Shown piece by piece: positions 1 through 6,702 of a stretch of 7,799 nt of DNA. How positions within the stretch are numbered: the stretch's first letter is position 1; the number at the start of each line of letters is the position of its first letter. The notes below the pieces were generated by a model. It was not told where the DNA came from. It made no database searches and was given only the letters and a program-made list of their open reading frames with translations. The stretch lies in the NCBI GenBank assembly GCA_009923125.1, contig RFUD01000099.1:1-7799 (forward strand). Direction: 5' to 3'. Position numbers and translations under genes: made by a program. This stretch comes from Planctomycetia bacterium. Its GTDB lineage: Bacteria > Planctomycetota > Planctomycetia > Pirellulales > UBA1268.

Positions 1-696
1 GAGCGACAGGTCCCAGGCGACGACCCGCGACCGCAGGAACACGAAGTAGGTGTCGAGCACGTCGCCGCGGCAGTAATCGTGGATCTCGGCCTTCCTGCCG
101 GCGTCCCACAGGTCCTGCACCATGTGGCCGGCGACGTCGAGCTTGCCCGGTTTGCCGATCAGGGAGGCGGCGAGCGACAGGCCGCCGTTGAACCGCGAGG
201 CGCCGTTGTTGGTGAGCCACTCGTGAAGATCGAAGTGGGCGAACGTGGCGTAGCGGTTGCGCGGCTGGTCGAAGCTCTTGCGGTCCTCGGCGAACCAGTC
301 GGGGATCGCGATGCCGTAGCGATACGCACAGAGCTCGAGCAGCGGCAGATCGAAGCCGCGGCCGTTGAAGCTCACGAGCCGTGGCCGGCGGTACTTCTGC
401 CAGCCGTCCCAGAACAGCCGCGCGATCTCGTGCGGTCGCGACTGTTCCTCGTCGAGGGCCACGAGGTCGAGGAGGCGGTAGTCGTGCGCGACCTTCGCGA
501 TCACGAGCGACACCGGGAGCTGGAACGTGTAGGGAATGAAGTCCTTCCCGCTCTCCGCGGTGAGCTCCTGGCGGTACCTCGCGATCGCCTCCAGCGGCGC
601 GAGATCCTCGCCCGGATAGCGGATCCGGGCCACGAGCGGGCCGTCGGCCACGCTCTCGATGTCGAACACGAAGTACGCCGTGTCGGTCTTCGCCAT
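1..696 (-). CDS. Predicted 3'-5' exonuclease, PolB-exonuclease-like (DEDDy), C-terminus off the window
   Basis: This is a ribonuclease H-fold 3'-5' exonuclease of the type related to the proofreading domain of PolB (the DNA_pol_B_exo2 group), expected to remove nucleotides from DNA 3' ends in the cytoplasm with two metal ions. I translated 232 codons with no stop before the window edge, so the C-terminus is missing; the family is about this size, so little should be lost. All DEDDy motifs are visible: Exo I FDIE (D12, E14), Exo II SFNGRGFDLPLLE (D116), and Exo III YCRGDVLDTY (Y208, D212, the Y-x3-D spacing of the DEDDy class). There is no polymerase domain and no signal peptide. The ATG shares one base with the stop of the upstream oxidoreductase (TGATG), which fixes the start and suggests coupled translation from that gene's transcript. 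The family call is firm; the true substrate is unknown. Confidence 0.88.
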   Translation of the reverse strand, partial: MAKTDTAYFVFDIESVADGPLVARIRYPGEDLAPLEAIARYRQELTAESGKDFIPYTFQLPVSLVIAKVAHDYRLLDLVALDEEQSRPHEIARLFWDGWQKYRRPRLVSFNGRGFDLPLLELCAYRYGIAIPDWFAEDRKSFDQPRNRYATFAHFDLHEWLTNNGASRFNGGLSLAASLIGKPGKLDVAGHMVQDLWDAGRKAEIHDYCRGDVLDTYFVFLRSRVVAWDLSL

Positions 697-1892
697 CAGT
701 GGCGGGCCAGCGGGTGCCTGAGCGGCAGCCAGGCGCCGTCGTCCTTGCTCGACGCCACCGACTGCTCGATGAAGTACATCCCCTCCACGCCGTCGTGGAT
801 GTTGGGATAGATCGTGTTCGTCCGCTCGAAGGGCCGACCCGTGAGGGCGAGTTCCATCGCGTCGTAGGCGGCGCGGTAGATGTTGGCGAAGGCCTCGAAG
901 AAGGCCTCGGGGTGACCCGAAGGCAGCCGGCAGGCGGCCTTGCCGGTCGCGTTCATGTAGGGCGCGTTGGGGTCGCGGGTGTAGATGCGGTGCGGCTCGC
1001 CGTTCTTGCGCACGAACAGCTGGTTGGGGTTCTCCTGGTGCCATTCGAGGCTCGCCAGCGTGCCGTCGACCTGGATCCGCACGTCGTTCTCGCGGCCGTG
1101 GCTGATCTGCGAGGCGGTCACGGTGCCGAGGGCGCCGTTCTCGTAGCGGATCACGGCATGGCCGTAGTCATCGAGGGCCCGGGCGGGCTCGAAGATCCTG
1201 AGGTTCGCGCTGATCTTCTCCGGCAGGATGCCGGTCATGTAGCGGCCGAGGTTGTAGGCATGGGTGCCGATGTCGCCGAAGCAGCCGGCCGCGCCGCTCT
1301 TCTTGGGGTCGGTCCGCCAGGCGGCCTGCTTCTGCCCCTCCGCCTCGAGCCTCGTCCGCAGCCATCCCTGGATGTACTCGGCACGGATCGCCTGGATGTC
1401 GCCCAGTTCCCCGGACAGGATCATCTCCCGCGCCTGGCGCACGAGCGGATACCCCGTGTAGTTGTGGGTCACGGCGAACACGACCGGCGACGCGGCCACG
1501 ATCGCGGCGAGCGCCTCCGCCTCGGCGAGCGTGAGCGTGAGCGGCTTGTCGCAGACCACGTTGAAGCCCGCCTCGACGGCGGCCTTGGCCACCGGGAAAT
1601 GCATGTGGTTCGGCGTCGTCACCGAGACGAAGTCGATCCGCTCGCCCGGCGGCAGCGACTTTTCCCGGGCGAACATCTCCTCGTACGAGGCGTACGCCCG
1701 CGATGCGTCGACGGCGTAGTCGGCGGCGCTCGCCCGGGAACGGGCGGCGTCGCTGGAGAAGGCGCCCGCCACGAGTTCCGCCCGGTTGTCGAGCACCGCC
1801 GCGGTGACGTGGACGCGGCCGATGAACGACCCCTGCCCGCCGCCCACGATCCCCATCTTCAACTTCCGCCCCAGCGCTCCGTTGGTCGCCAT
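696..1892 (-). CDS. Gfo/Idh/MocA family NAD(P)-dependent oxidoreductase
   Basis: This is a soluble dehydrogenase of the Gfo/Idh/MocA family, which oxidises or reduces sugars, inositols and related polyols with bound NAD(P). The 398-residue product has an N-terminal Rossmann domain with the glycine-rich loop GIVGGGQGSFIG (about 14-25), the TPNHMH stretch after the fourth strand (about 93-98), a DKP version of the EKP motif (115-117, K116), and the GDIGTH active-site motif (D207, H211). A conserved-looking LPSGHPE segment lies at 323-329 in the C-terminal domain. Length is normal for the family. There is no Tat or Sec signal, unlike many planctomycete relatives, so it should be cytoplasmic. I chose the ATG at 1892, which has GGGAG four bases upstream, over a GTG 36 bases further out. 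Its stop overlaps the exonuclease start by one base. The substrate cannot be predicted; no sugar isomerase or transporter lies beside it here. Confidence 0.93.
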   Translation of the reverse strand: MATNGALGRKLKMGIVGGGQGSFIGRVHVTAAVLDNRAELVAGAFSSDAARSRASAADYAVDASRAYASYEEMFAREKSLPPGERIDFVSVTTPNHMHFPVAKAAVEAGFNVVCDKPLTLTLAEAEALAAIVAASPVVFAVTHNYTGYPLVRQAREMILSGELGDIQAIRAEYIQGWLRTRLEAEGQKQAAWRTDPKKSGAAGCFGDIGTHAYNLGRYMTGILPEKISANLRIFEPARALDDYGHAVIRYENGALGTVTASQISHGRENDVRIQVDGTLASLEWHQENPNQLFVRKNGEPHRIYTRDPNAPYMNATGKAACRLPSGHPEAFFEAFANIYRAAYDAMELALTGRPFERTNTIYPNIHDGVEGMYFIEQSVASSKDDGAWLPLRHPLARH

Positions 1893-1896
1893 GCGT

Positions 1897-1901
1897 CTCC
1901 C
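1897..1901 (-). promoter_or_regulatory. Ribosome binding site of the oxidoreductase
   Basis: GGGAG reads on the minus strand, four bases before the ATG at 1892. It decides the start in favour of this ATG over the in-frame GTG at 1928, which has no such motif. The spacing is slightly short but usable. Confidence 0.55.
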
Positions 1902-1942
1902 GCTCCCGGTCTCGAGGCATCGATCCACGTGTCAGGCCCGGA

Positions 1943-1948
1943 AGCCTA
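1943..1948 (-). promoter_or_regulatory. Weak -10 candidate for the oxidoreductase-exonuclease pair
   Basis: The minus strand reads TGTGATAGGCTT here, giving TAGGCT as a possible -10 about 50 bases before the oxidoreductase start. The expected -35 position reads CTGGTC, a poor match. This is the best box I can see in the divergent region for the minus strand, but it is only suggestive. Confidence 0.25.
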
Positions 1949-1959
1949 TCACATGCCCC

Positions 1960-1973
1960 GTCTGCGACCAGAC
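1960..1973. promoter_or_regulatory. Small perfect inverted repeat between divergent genes
   Basis: GTCTG-CGAC-CAGAC forms a perfect 5-bp inverted repeat with a 4-base centre. It lies about 20 bases upstream of the rhomboid -35 candidate and over the expected -35 zone of the oxidoreductase promoter. That position would suit an operator, but a 5-bp arm can arise by chance in GC-rich DNA. Confidence 0.25.
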
Positions 1974-1993
1974 GCGCCGCGGCCCGAGGCCGG

Positions 1994-2023
1994 TTGCCGC
2001 CGCCCCCCATCCGACCCTACGAT
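1994..2023 (+). promoter_or_regulatory. Sigma70-type promoter candidate for the rhomboid gene
   Basis: TTGCCG (1994-1999), an 18-base spacer and TACGAT (2018-2023) resemble a housekeeping promoter with 4 of 6 matches in each box. Transcription starting about eight bases after the -10 would begin at the ATG at 2031, making the message leaderless. The -10 box is preceded by CCC, as in the promoter candidate of the MMPL gene. The evidence is motif and spacing only. Confidence 0.45.
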
Positions 2024-2030
2024 GCGGTCG

Positions 2031-2924
2031 ATGGGATTCTCCGACCGCGGCTACTACCGATCCGAACCGTCCAACGCCTTCCTCCAGGAATGGACGGGAG
2101 TGCTCACCGTCATCGTCGCGAACATCGCGATCTGGGTCGCCAACCTGCTGGGGGCGGGCGAGGTCCCGGTCAACCGGTTCCTGGCACTCGAGGGCGACCT
2201 CCCCCAGCACCTCCTCAAGGCCTGGGAACTCGTCACCTACGGCTTCGTGCACGACTCGCAGAATCCCTGGCACCTCGTGTTCAACATGCTCGCGTTGTGG
2301 TTCTTCGGCCGCGAGGTCGAGGAGATCATGGGGCGGGCTGAATTCTTCCGCTTCTACTTCACGGCGATCGTGCTCGCCGGGATCGCCTGGCTGGTGAGCG
2401 TGCAGGTCGGCCATCCGCTGCAGGCGGCGCGGTTCTCGCTCGTGGGTGCCAGCGGCGCCGTGATGGCCGTGCTGGCCGTGTTCGTCTGGAACTTCCCGCG
2501 CACCACCGTGCTCATCTGGGGCGTGCTGCCCGTGCCCGCGTGGGCCCTGGGCATCCTGTATTTCGTCTCGGACGTCCAGGGAGCCGCCGCCGGCGGTGGC
2601 AACGTGGCCCACGTGGCCCACGTGGCGGGCGCGGTCTTCGGACTGCTCTACGCGTGGCGCGGCTGGCAACTCGGCGGGCTCGACGATCTCCTCGCCCGGT
2701 TCCGCCGCCGGAAGATGCGGGTGGTCCGTCCGGAGGACGACCTCGGCGAACGGCCGCGACGCCCCGACGCGCGGCCCGCGGGCAGGCTCGACGCCGAGTT
2801 GCAGGCGGAGGTCGATCGGATCCTCGAGAAGATCAGCCGCTCGGGTGAATCAAGCCTGACCTCCGCCGAACGCGAGACGCTCACGCAGGCCAGCCGCCGC
2901 CTCAAGGAAGGCTCGCGGTCCTGA
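2031..2924 (+). CDS. Rhomboid family intramembrane serine protease with C-terminal DUF6576-like tail
   Basis: This is a polytopic inner-membrane serine protease that would cut substrates within or next to their membrane segment. The 297-residue product has about six membrane segments (near 23-41, 77-93, 106-125, 139-154, 158-180, 191-210). The HxxxN pair of TM2 is WHLVFNML (H81, N85), the nucleophile is S141 in GASG, and the base is H197 in AHVAGAVFG; spacing of S to H (56) is close to GlpG (53). Residues about 254-293 are charged and soluble, matching the pattern of the DUF6576 tail found on some bacterial rhomboids (ILEKISRSG, then SLTSAERETL, then ASRRLKE). I chose the ATG at 2031 because the ATG at 2022 overlaps the likely -10 box; neither has a Shine-Dalgarno sequence. 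A 9-bp tandem duplication adds a second histidine (H194) just before the catalytic one. The protease looks active; its substrates are unknown. Confidence 0.93.
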   Translation: MGFSDRGYYRSEPSNAFLQEWTGVLTVIVANIAIWVANLLGAGEVPVNRFLALEGDLPQHLLKAWELVTYGFVHDSQNPWHLVFNMLALWFFGREVEEIMGRAEFFRFYFTAIVLAGIAWLVSVQVGHPLQAARFSLVGASGAVMAVLAVFVWNFPRTTVLIWGVLPVPAWALGILYFVSDVQGAAAGGGNVAHVAHVAGAVFGLLYAWRGWQLGGLDDLLARFRRRKMRVVRPEDDLGERPRRPDARPAGRLDAELQAEVDRILEKISRSGESSLTSAERETLTQASRRLKEGSRS

Positions 2925-2952
2925 GACCGGATCGTTGCGGCCTGACGACAAC

Positions 2953-2975
2953 GCCCGGGCGGATCGCGGCCGGGC
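2953..2975. terminator. Possible bidirectional hairpin between convergent genes
   Basis: GCCCGG (2953-2958) pairs with CCGGGC (2970-2975) around an 11-base loop, in the 68-bp gap where the rhomboid gene and the thioredoxin-like gene converge. The position is right for a shared terminator. There is no T-tract on either strand, so an intrinsic terminator is not demonstrated. Confidence 0.3.
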
Positions 2976-2992
2976 ATCGCGTTCGATCCGGA

Positions 2993-3622
2993 TCAGCGGG
3001 TGAGACCGGTCGGAACGACGGCCGTGCGCGGGTCGGGTCGGGCTTCGAGCCGCAGGGCGTCGATCGTGGCCACCAGTTCCCGCATCCTCAGCTCGTCGAG
3101 CCGGCCCGAGAGCACCGCATGCACCTCGCCACGGGTGTTGATCAGCACGATGTTGGGCCCGCCGGGGACGATGCCGTACGCGTGCTCGAGCCGTCCGTCG
3201 AAGTCGAGCCACACCGGCACGAACGGCGAATCCTTCCGCAGCTGCGCCCGCGCCACGGGCTCGAGCGCCTTGGGGATCTCCGGCAGGCTGGCCACGGCGA
3301 TCACCCGCACGTCCGGCGTACGGGCTCCCGTCGGCCAGCCGGCGATCCCGATCACCGGCTGTCTTAGCCACTCGGTCGCGGAGGCCGACGCCGCGCCGGG
3401 ATGGAAGTGCACGTGAAGCCGGCGACCGAGTTCCTGGGCGGCCTCTCCCCCCTTGCGTTCCGCGTACACGAGGACGACCACGTCGCCGCGCATCGTGCCC
3501 GTCTCATGCCGGTTCTTGAACTGGTCCTCCATCGCGATGTTGACGACCCGCTCCGGGGGGGCGGCGACGAGTCGCGAGGCGAGCGGGAGGAGGCAGAGCA
3601 TCGCGACGACGAGGGTGCGCAT
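2993..3622 (-). CDS. Exported thioredoxin-fold-like protein without redox cysteines
   Basis: I do not recognise an exact family. The 209-residue product starts with a Sec signal peptide (MRTLV, hydrophobic core to about 20, cleavage near LVA-A21). The mature part looks like a degenerate thioredoxin fold: a strand and turn VYAERKGGEA (52-61) aligns with the classic FWAEWCGPCK, so K57 and E60 replace the two cysteines. Near the end, GGPNIVLINTRGEVHAVLSG (154-173) matches the cis-Pro strand and following hairpin of TlpA/AhpC-like proteins. The only cysteine, C10, lies in the signal peptide and is not in a convincing lipobox, so the mature protein cannot do disulphide chemistry. The ATG at 3622 is supported by TTGGAG five bases upstream and by the signal peptide. 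It lies 102 bp downstream of the MMPL exporter on the same strand and may share its message. A binding or chaperone-like role in the periplasm is inference. Confidence 0.8.
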   Translation of the reverse strand: MRTLVVAMLCLLPLASRLVAAPPERVVNIAMEDQFKNRHETGTMRGDVVVLVYAERKGGEAAQELGRRLHVHFHPGAASASATEWLRQPVIGIAGWPTGARTPDVRVIAVASLPEIPKALEPVARAQLRKDSPFVPVWLDFDGRLEHAYGIVPGGPNIVLINTRGEVHAVLSGRLDELRMRELVATIDALRLEARPDPRTAVVPTGLTR

Positions 3623-3627
3623 GGCGA

Positions 3628-3631
3628 CTCC
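3628..3631 (-). promoter_or_regulatory. Ribosome binding site of the thioredoxin-like gene
   Basis: GGAG (within TTGGAG on the minus strand) sits five bases before the ATG at 3622. It supports this start over an upstream in-frame ATG at 3712, which would add a 30-residue extension before the signal peptide. Confidence 0.6.
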
Positions 3632-3700
3632 AAGGGGCGGGGGAGGCCGGAGGGAGTACCGCGCCTGAGTGCGGCGGCACAAGGGCTGTTTCCAGAGGCT

Positions 3701-3714
3701 CCGTGGTTCCACGG
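3701..3714 (-). terminator. Hairpin just after the MMPL exporter gene
   Basis: CCGTGGTTCCACGG is a perfect palindrome, able to form a 5-bp stem with a 4-base loop, 10 bases past the MMPL stop. It could weaken read-through into the thioredoxin-like gene or protect the upstream message. No T-tract follows on the minus strand, so full termination is doubtful. Confidence 0.3.
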
Positions 3715-3724
3715 CGGTGAACGG

Positions 3725-6472
3725 TCACTCCGCCTCCGGCCGGGGCCGCAGCAGCGCCAGGACGGCCGGGAGCAACACCAGCGACGTGATCGTGCAGGTG
3801 GTGACGCCGAGCGTCAGCACGCGGCCGAGGCTCTCAAGGCCGCGATGGCTCGCCACCATCAGGGCGCCGAATCCGAGGATCGTCGTGAGTGCGTCCACCA
3901 GCACCGAGTTGGCCGTGGAGGCGCTGATCGCGTAGGGGCCGGGCCGCTCGAGGAAGTCGTGCACGATGTGCACGCCGTAGTCCACCGCGATCCCGAGGAT
4001 CAGCGGGATGCCGATCAGGTTGGCCGGATTGAGGTCGATCCCGAGCAGCCCCATCAGCCCGAGCGTCTGCGCCATGCCGATGGCCAGGGGGAGCGCGGCC
4101 AGGAACGAGTGCGACACGTTGCGGAAGTCGAGCCACAGCACGGCCAGGATCACGACGAGCGCGTAGATCGCCGCCTGTTCGTAGCTCCGCTTCATCTCCA
4201 GCGACGCCTCGTAGGCCTGGAGTGGATTGCCGGTGGCGCGGGGATCGATGCTGCGCACGTCCTTGACGAACTTCTCCAGGGCCGCGAAATCCCAGATGTC
4301 GCCCCGTCCGTAGATCTTGAGGAGATGGCGGCCGCTCTGCCCGACGAACCGGTCCACGAGACTCGCCGGCAGGTCCCCGAGCGACGGTGGCTCGGGGGTG
4401 GCGACGCCGGCGAGGGCGTGCAGCCGGGAGAGCAGCTCACCGGCCGACCGCTGCTGGAACATCGCCAGCGCCCGCGCGCAATCCTCCGGCCCCAGCCTCC
4501 GCAGGGCGTCGCGGGCCCGCTCGAGGTGCCACGCCGTGCGCAGCGCTCCCGGCCGCTTCGAGGCCTCCGTCTGGGCCCAGGCGAGGGTTTCGCCGAGCGC
4601 GTCGAGCCGGTCGCAGGGGATCTCGGGGGGCCGCTCCGGCAGGCTCGCCAGCCGGGAGCCGATCCGTTCGATGAGCGGCCGCTTGAGCTCGCCGTCCACC
4701 GGCAGCAGCGACGCGATCTCGTCCACGCGCTCCACGCTCGGCAGCGCCGTCAGCTTCTCCTTGCGGTCGAGAAGCTCGGCCTGTGAGTCGGCGATCGACA
4801 GCGCATACCACACGCTCTGGTCGCACTCGGCCAGGAGTTTCTTCTCGATCGCCACGCTCTCCAGACCGTCGGGCTGCATGTTCAGCAGGTTGTGGTCGTA
4901 GTCGAGGTCGTGGAGCCCCGAGGCGATGGCCAATGTGCCGGCCAACGCGGCCAGGGAGACGAACCGCGGATGTCGGAACACCGGCGCCAGCCAGGTGTGC
5001 ACCGGCACCGGCACCGGAATCCGCCGCCCGAGCGGGCTGCGATCGACCAGCGCCACCACCGCCGGCAGCACGAGCAGTTCGGCGGCGCAGCACAGCAGGA
5101 TGCCGCCGCCCGCGATCAGCCCGAGCTCCGCCACGCCCACGAAGCTCGTCAGCGCCGCCGCGAAGAACGCGACGGCGGTGGTGATCGCACCGGTCAGGAT
5201 CCCGGGGCCGACCGAGGCGCTGGTGTCGAGCAGAGCCGCCTCGCAGTCGAGCCCGCGCCGGCGCTGCTCCAGGTAGCGGCCGATGTAGTAGGTGCCGTAG
5301 TCGATGCCGACGCCGATCATCGTCACGGTGAACGTCACGCTCAGGATGTTCAGGTGGCCGACGCTCGCCGTCGCCCATGCGAAGGCCCACGCCATCCCGA
5401 TCACCAGCACGCCGTTCGCCATCAGGGCGTGCCGCACGCCGCCGAATCCGGCGATGATCACGATCACCACGGCCGCCAGCGACAGGCCGCTCGCCCAGAC
5501 CATCGATTGCTGGCTCGACCGCATCTCGTCGTCTTCCATCACGGGCAGGCCCGTGAGGCCGATCGTGACCTCTGGATGGCGCTCGCCCACCTCCGCCATC
5601 AGCCTGCGGAGCTCGTCGGTGGCGGCCGATGCGCCCGCGAATCCCTCCTTCGCCTTGGCCAGCCGCAGCAGCACGAACCCCAGCCGGCCGTCCTTGGCCA
5701 ACAGGTGCTGGCTGGACAGGTCGCGCAGCGTCGACAGCGAGTCGGGCATCCCCGGCCAGGGCGACACATATTCCCCGGGGGCTCCCTGACCGGGGCGAGC
5801 CGCCGCCTCGAGCGCCGCCACGAGGCTCTCGCTGTAGCGCTCGAGCGCCACGGTGGGATCCTCTCGGCCCGGCGACGCGCCCGGCTGCGGCCCCGCCACC
5901 ATCTGGCCCGCCAACCCCCCGACCATCGTCGCCACCCTCAGCTGCGCCCAGCCACCGTCGAGAATCGGCTGGGTGGCCTCGATGAACCGATCGATCTCCG
6001 CGAGGTCGGAGGGCGCGAGGTAGTGGAGCCCCTTGGCCCGAATCTTCGACAGATCGACCTCGTGCAGCACGGAGCGGAACAGGCTGCCGTCACGGGTGAC
6101 CGCCGCCGACACCGCCTCCAGCGCCTTCACGACGGCGACCCGCGACGAGCCTTCGACGACGATCACGGCGTCGTCGTCCTCCCCGAACTCCGCGATGTAG
6201 TCGATCCACAGTTTGTTGTATTCGCTCTTGGGATCGAGCAGATCGGTGCGGCTCACCTTGTAGCCGAGCGACCGGGACGTGTAGACCCCGGCCGCCACGG
6301 CCGAAGCCACCGCCACGAGGAGCACGAGCCCGCTCGCCTGCAGGCAGACGTGGGTCCAGGCCACGAGCGCACGGGACAGCAGGCCGGGCTGAGCATGTCC
6401 CGACGCTCCGTCCACGTCGGTGGACGGTGCGTCGGCGGGCCTGGCTGGCTCGTGATCGGGGAGGTTCGGCAT
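3725..6472 (-). CDS. MMPL/RND superfamily exporter, HpnN-like
   Basis: This is a 915-residue proton-driven inner-membrane exporter of the RND superfamily, MMPL branch; its closest match in my memory is HpnN, which moves hopanoids to the outer membrane. It has two repeated halves with 12 predicted membrane segments: TM1 near 45-64, a periplasmic domain about 71-325, TM2-6 about 325-475, TM7 about 503-520, a second periplasmic domain about 521-767, and TM8-12 about 768-909. The proton-relay motifs are in TM4 (GVGIDYGTYYIGRY, D391) and TM10 (GIAVDYGVHIVHDF, D831). The first loop opens with RTDLLDPKSEYNKLW and contains GLHYLAP and ATQPIL, an order like HpnN. The start at 6472 follows a good promoter candidate; no clear Shine-Dalgarno is seen. 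The N-terminal 30 residues are polar and proline-rich. The family is sure; the lipid cargo is inference, as no hopanoid genes are present in the window. Confidence 0.92.
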   Translation of the reverse strand: MPNLPDHEPARPADAPSTDVDGASGHAQPGLLSRALVAWTHVCLQASGLVLLVAVASAVAAGVYTSRSLGYKVSRTDLLDPKSEYNKLWIDYIAEFGEDDDAVIVVEGSSRVAVVKALEAVSAAVTRDGSLFRSVLHEVDLSKIRAKGLHYLAPSDLAEIDRFIEATQPILDGGWAQLRVATMVGGLAGQMVAGPQPGASPGREDPTVALERYSESLVAALEAAARPGQGAPGEYVSPWPGMPDSLSTLRDLSSQHLLAKDGRLGFVLLRLAKAKEGFAGASAATDELRRLMAEVGERHPEVTIGLTGLPVMEDDEMRSSQQSMVWASGLSLAAVVIVIIAGFGGVRHALMANGVLVIGMAWAFAWATASVGHLNILSVTFTVTMIGVGIDYGTYYIGRYLEQRRRGLDCEAALLDTSASVGPGILTGAITTAVAFFAAALTSFVGVAELGLIAGGGILLCCAAELLVLPAVVALVDRSPLGRRIPVPVPVHTWLAPVFRHPRFVSLAALAGTLAIASGLHDLDYDHNLLNMQPDGLESVAIEKKLLAECDQSVWYALSIADSQAELLDRKEKLTALPSVERVDEIASLLPVDGELKRPLIERIGSRLASLPERPPEIPCDRLDALGETLAWAQTEASKRPGALRTAWHLERARDALRRLGPEDCARALAMFQQRSAGELLSRLHALAGVATPEPPSLGDLPASLVDRFVGQSGRHLLKIYGRGDIWDFAALEKFVKDVRSIDPRATGNPLQAYEASLEMKRSYEQAAIYALVVILAVLWLDFRNVSHSFLAALPLAIGMAQTLGLMGLLGIDLNPANLIGIPLILGIAVDYGVHIVHDFLERPGPYAISASTANSVLVDALTTILGFGALMVASHRGLESLGRVLTLGVTTCTITSLVLLPAVLALLRPRPEAE

Positions 6473-6504
6473 CGCACCACAGTCCGGGATCGCGGGGGCG
6501 GGCG

Positions 6505-6533
6505 ATCGTAGGGAAACCGCGGTGACGGGCCAA
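6505..6533 (-). promoter_or_regulatory. Sigma70-type promoter candidate for the MMPL exporter
   Basis: On the minus strand, TTGGCC (6528-6533), a 17-base spacer and TACGAT (6505-6510) form a standard-spaced promoter, with 4 of 6 matches in each box. The start of transcription would fall near 6498, leaving a leader of about 25 bases before the ATG at 6472. CCC precedes the -10 box, as in the rhomboid promoter candidate. Confidence 0.5.
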
Positions 6534-6663
6534 CGGCCACTCCCCCCGGCGTGTGCGAAGCCGGGCAGGCTGGGCAACCTCCGGCCCGATCCTGGCCGCG
6601 TGTTCCGGCAAAATTCACTGGCTCCGAGGGTCATCGAAGGCCGAAAAGTCTCCTGCGTCGGCA

Positions 6664-6679
6664 GGGTCGTTTTCGACCC
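6664..6679 (+). promoter_or_regulatory. Leader hairpin upstream of the secreted-protein gene
   Basis: GGGTCG-TTTT-CGACCC is a perfect 6-bp inverted repeat with a four-T loop, ending 23 bases before the ATG at 6703. It could be an operator, an mRNA leader hairpin, or chance. I found no convincing -35/-10 pair for this gene in 6473-6702, so whether the hairpin is transcribed is unknown. Confidence 0.35.
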
Positions 6680-6702
6680 CGCGACGGCTCGGGGGGGCCA
6701 AG

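Noticed and set aside
79..810. Plus-strand 243-codon open frame
   Set aside because: It is antisense to the exonuclease, which has all DEDDy motifs, and runs into the end of the oxidoreductase gene.
699..2030. A plus-strand open frame continuous with the rhomboid gene, extending its N-terminus by over 440 residues
   Set aside because: It is antisense to the well-supported oxidoreductase gene, its translation is Arg/Gly/Val/His-rich without domain sense, and rhomboids of this kind start near residue 1 as called. The open frame reflects GC-rich third positions.
2993..3622. Lipoprotein signal based on C10 of the thioredoxin-like protein
   Set aside because: The residues before the cysteine (VAML) do not form a lipobox, and the hydrophobic core continues after it, so a standard Sec signal fits better.
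3653..3682. Promoter TTGTGC-18-TACTCC for the thioredoxin-like gene (minus strand)
   Set aside because: Only three matches to consensus in each box; too weak to separate from chance, though an own promoter in the 102-bp gap remains possible.
3401..6511. Two very long plus-strand open frames (3401-4786 and 4892-6511)
   Set aside because: Both are antisense to the MMPL gene, whose motifs and membrane segments are unmistakable. Their translations are charged, His/Arg/Gln-rich and lack any family pattern.
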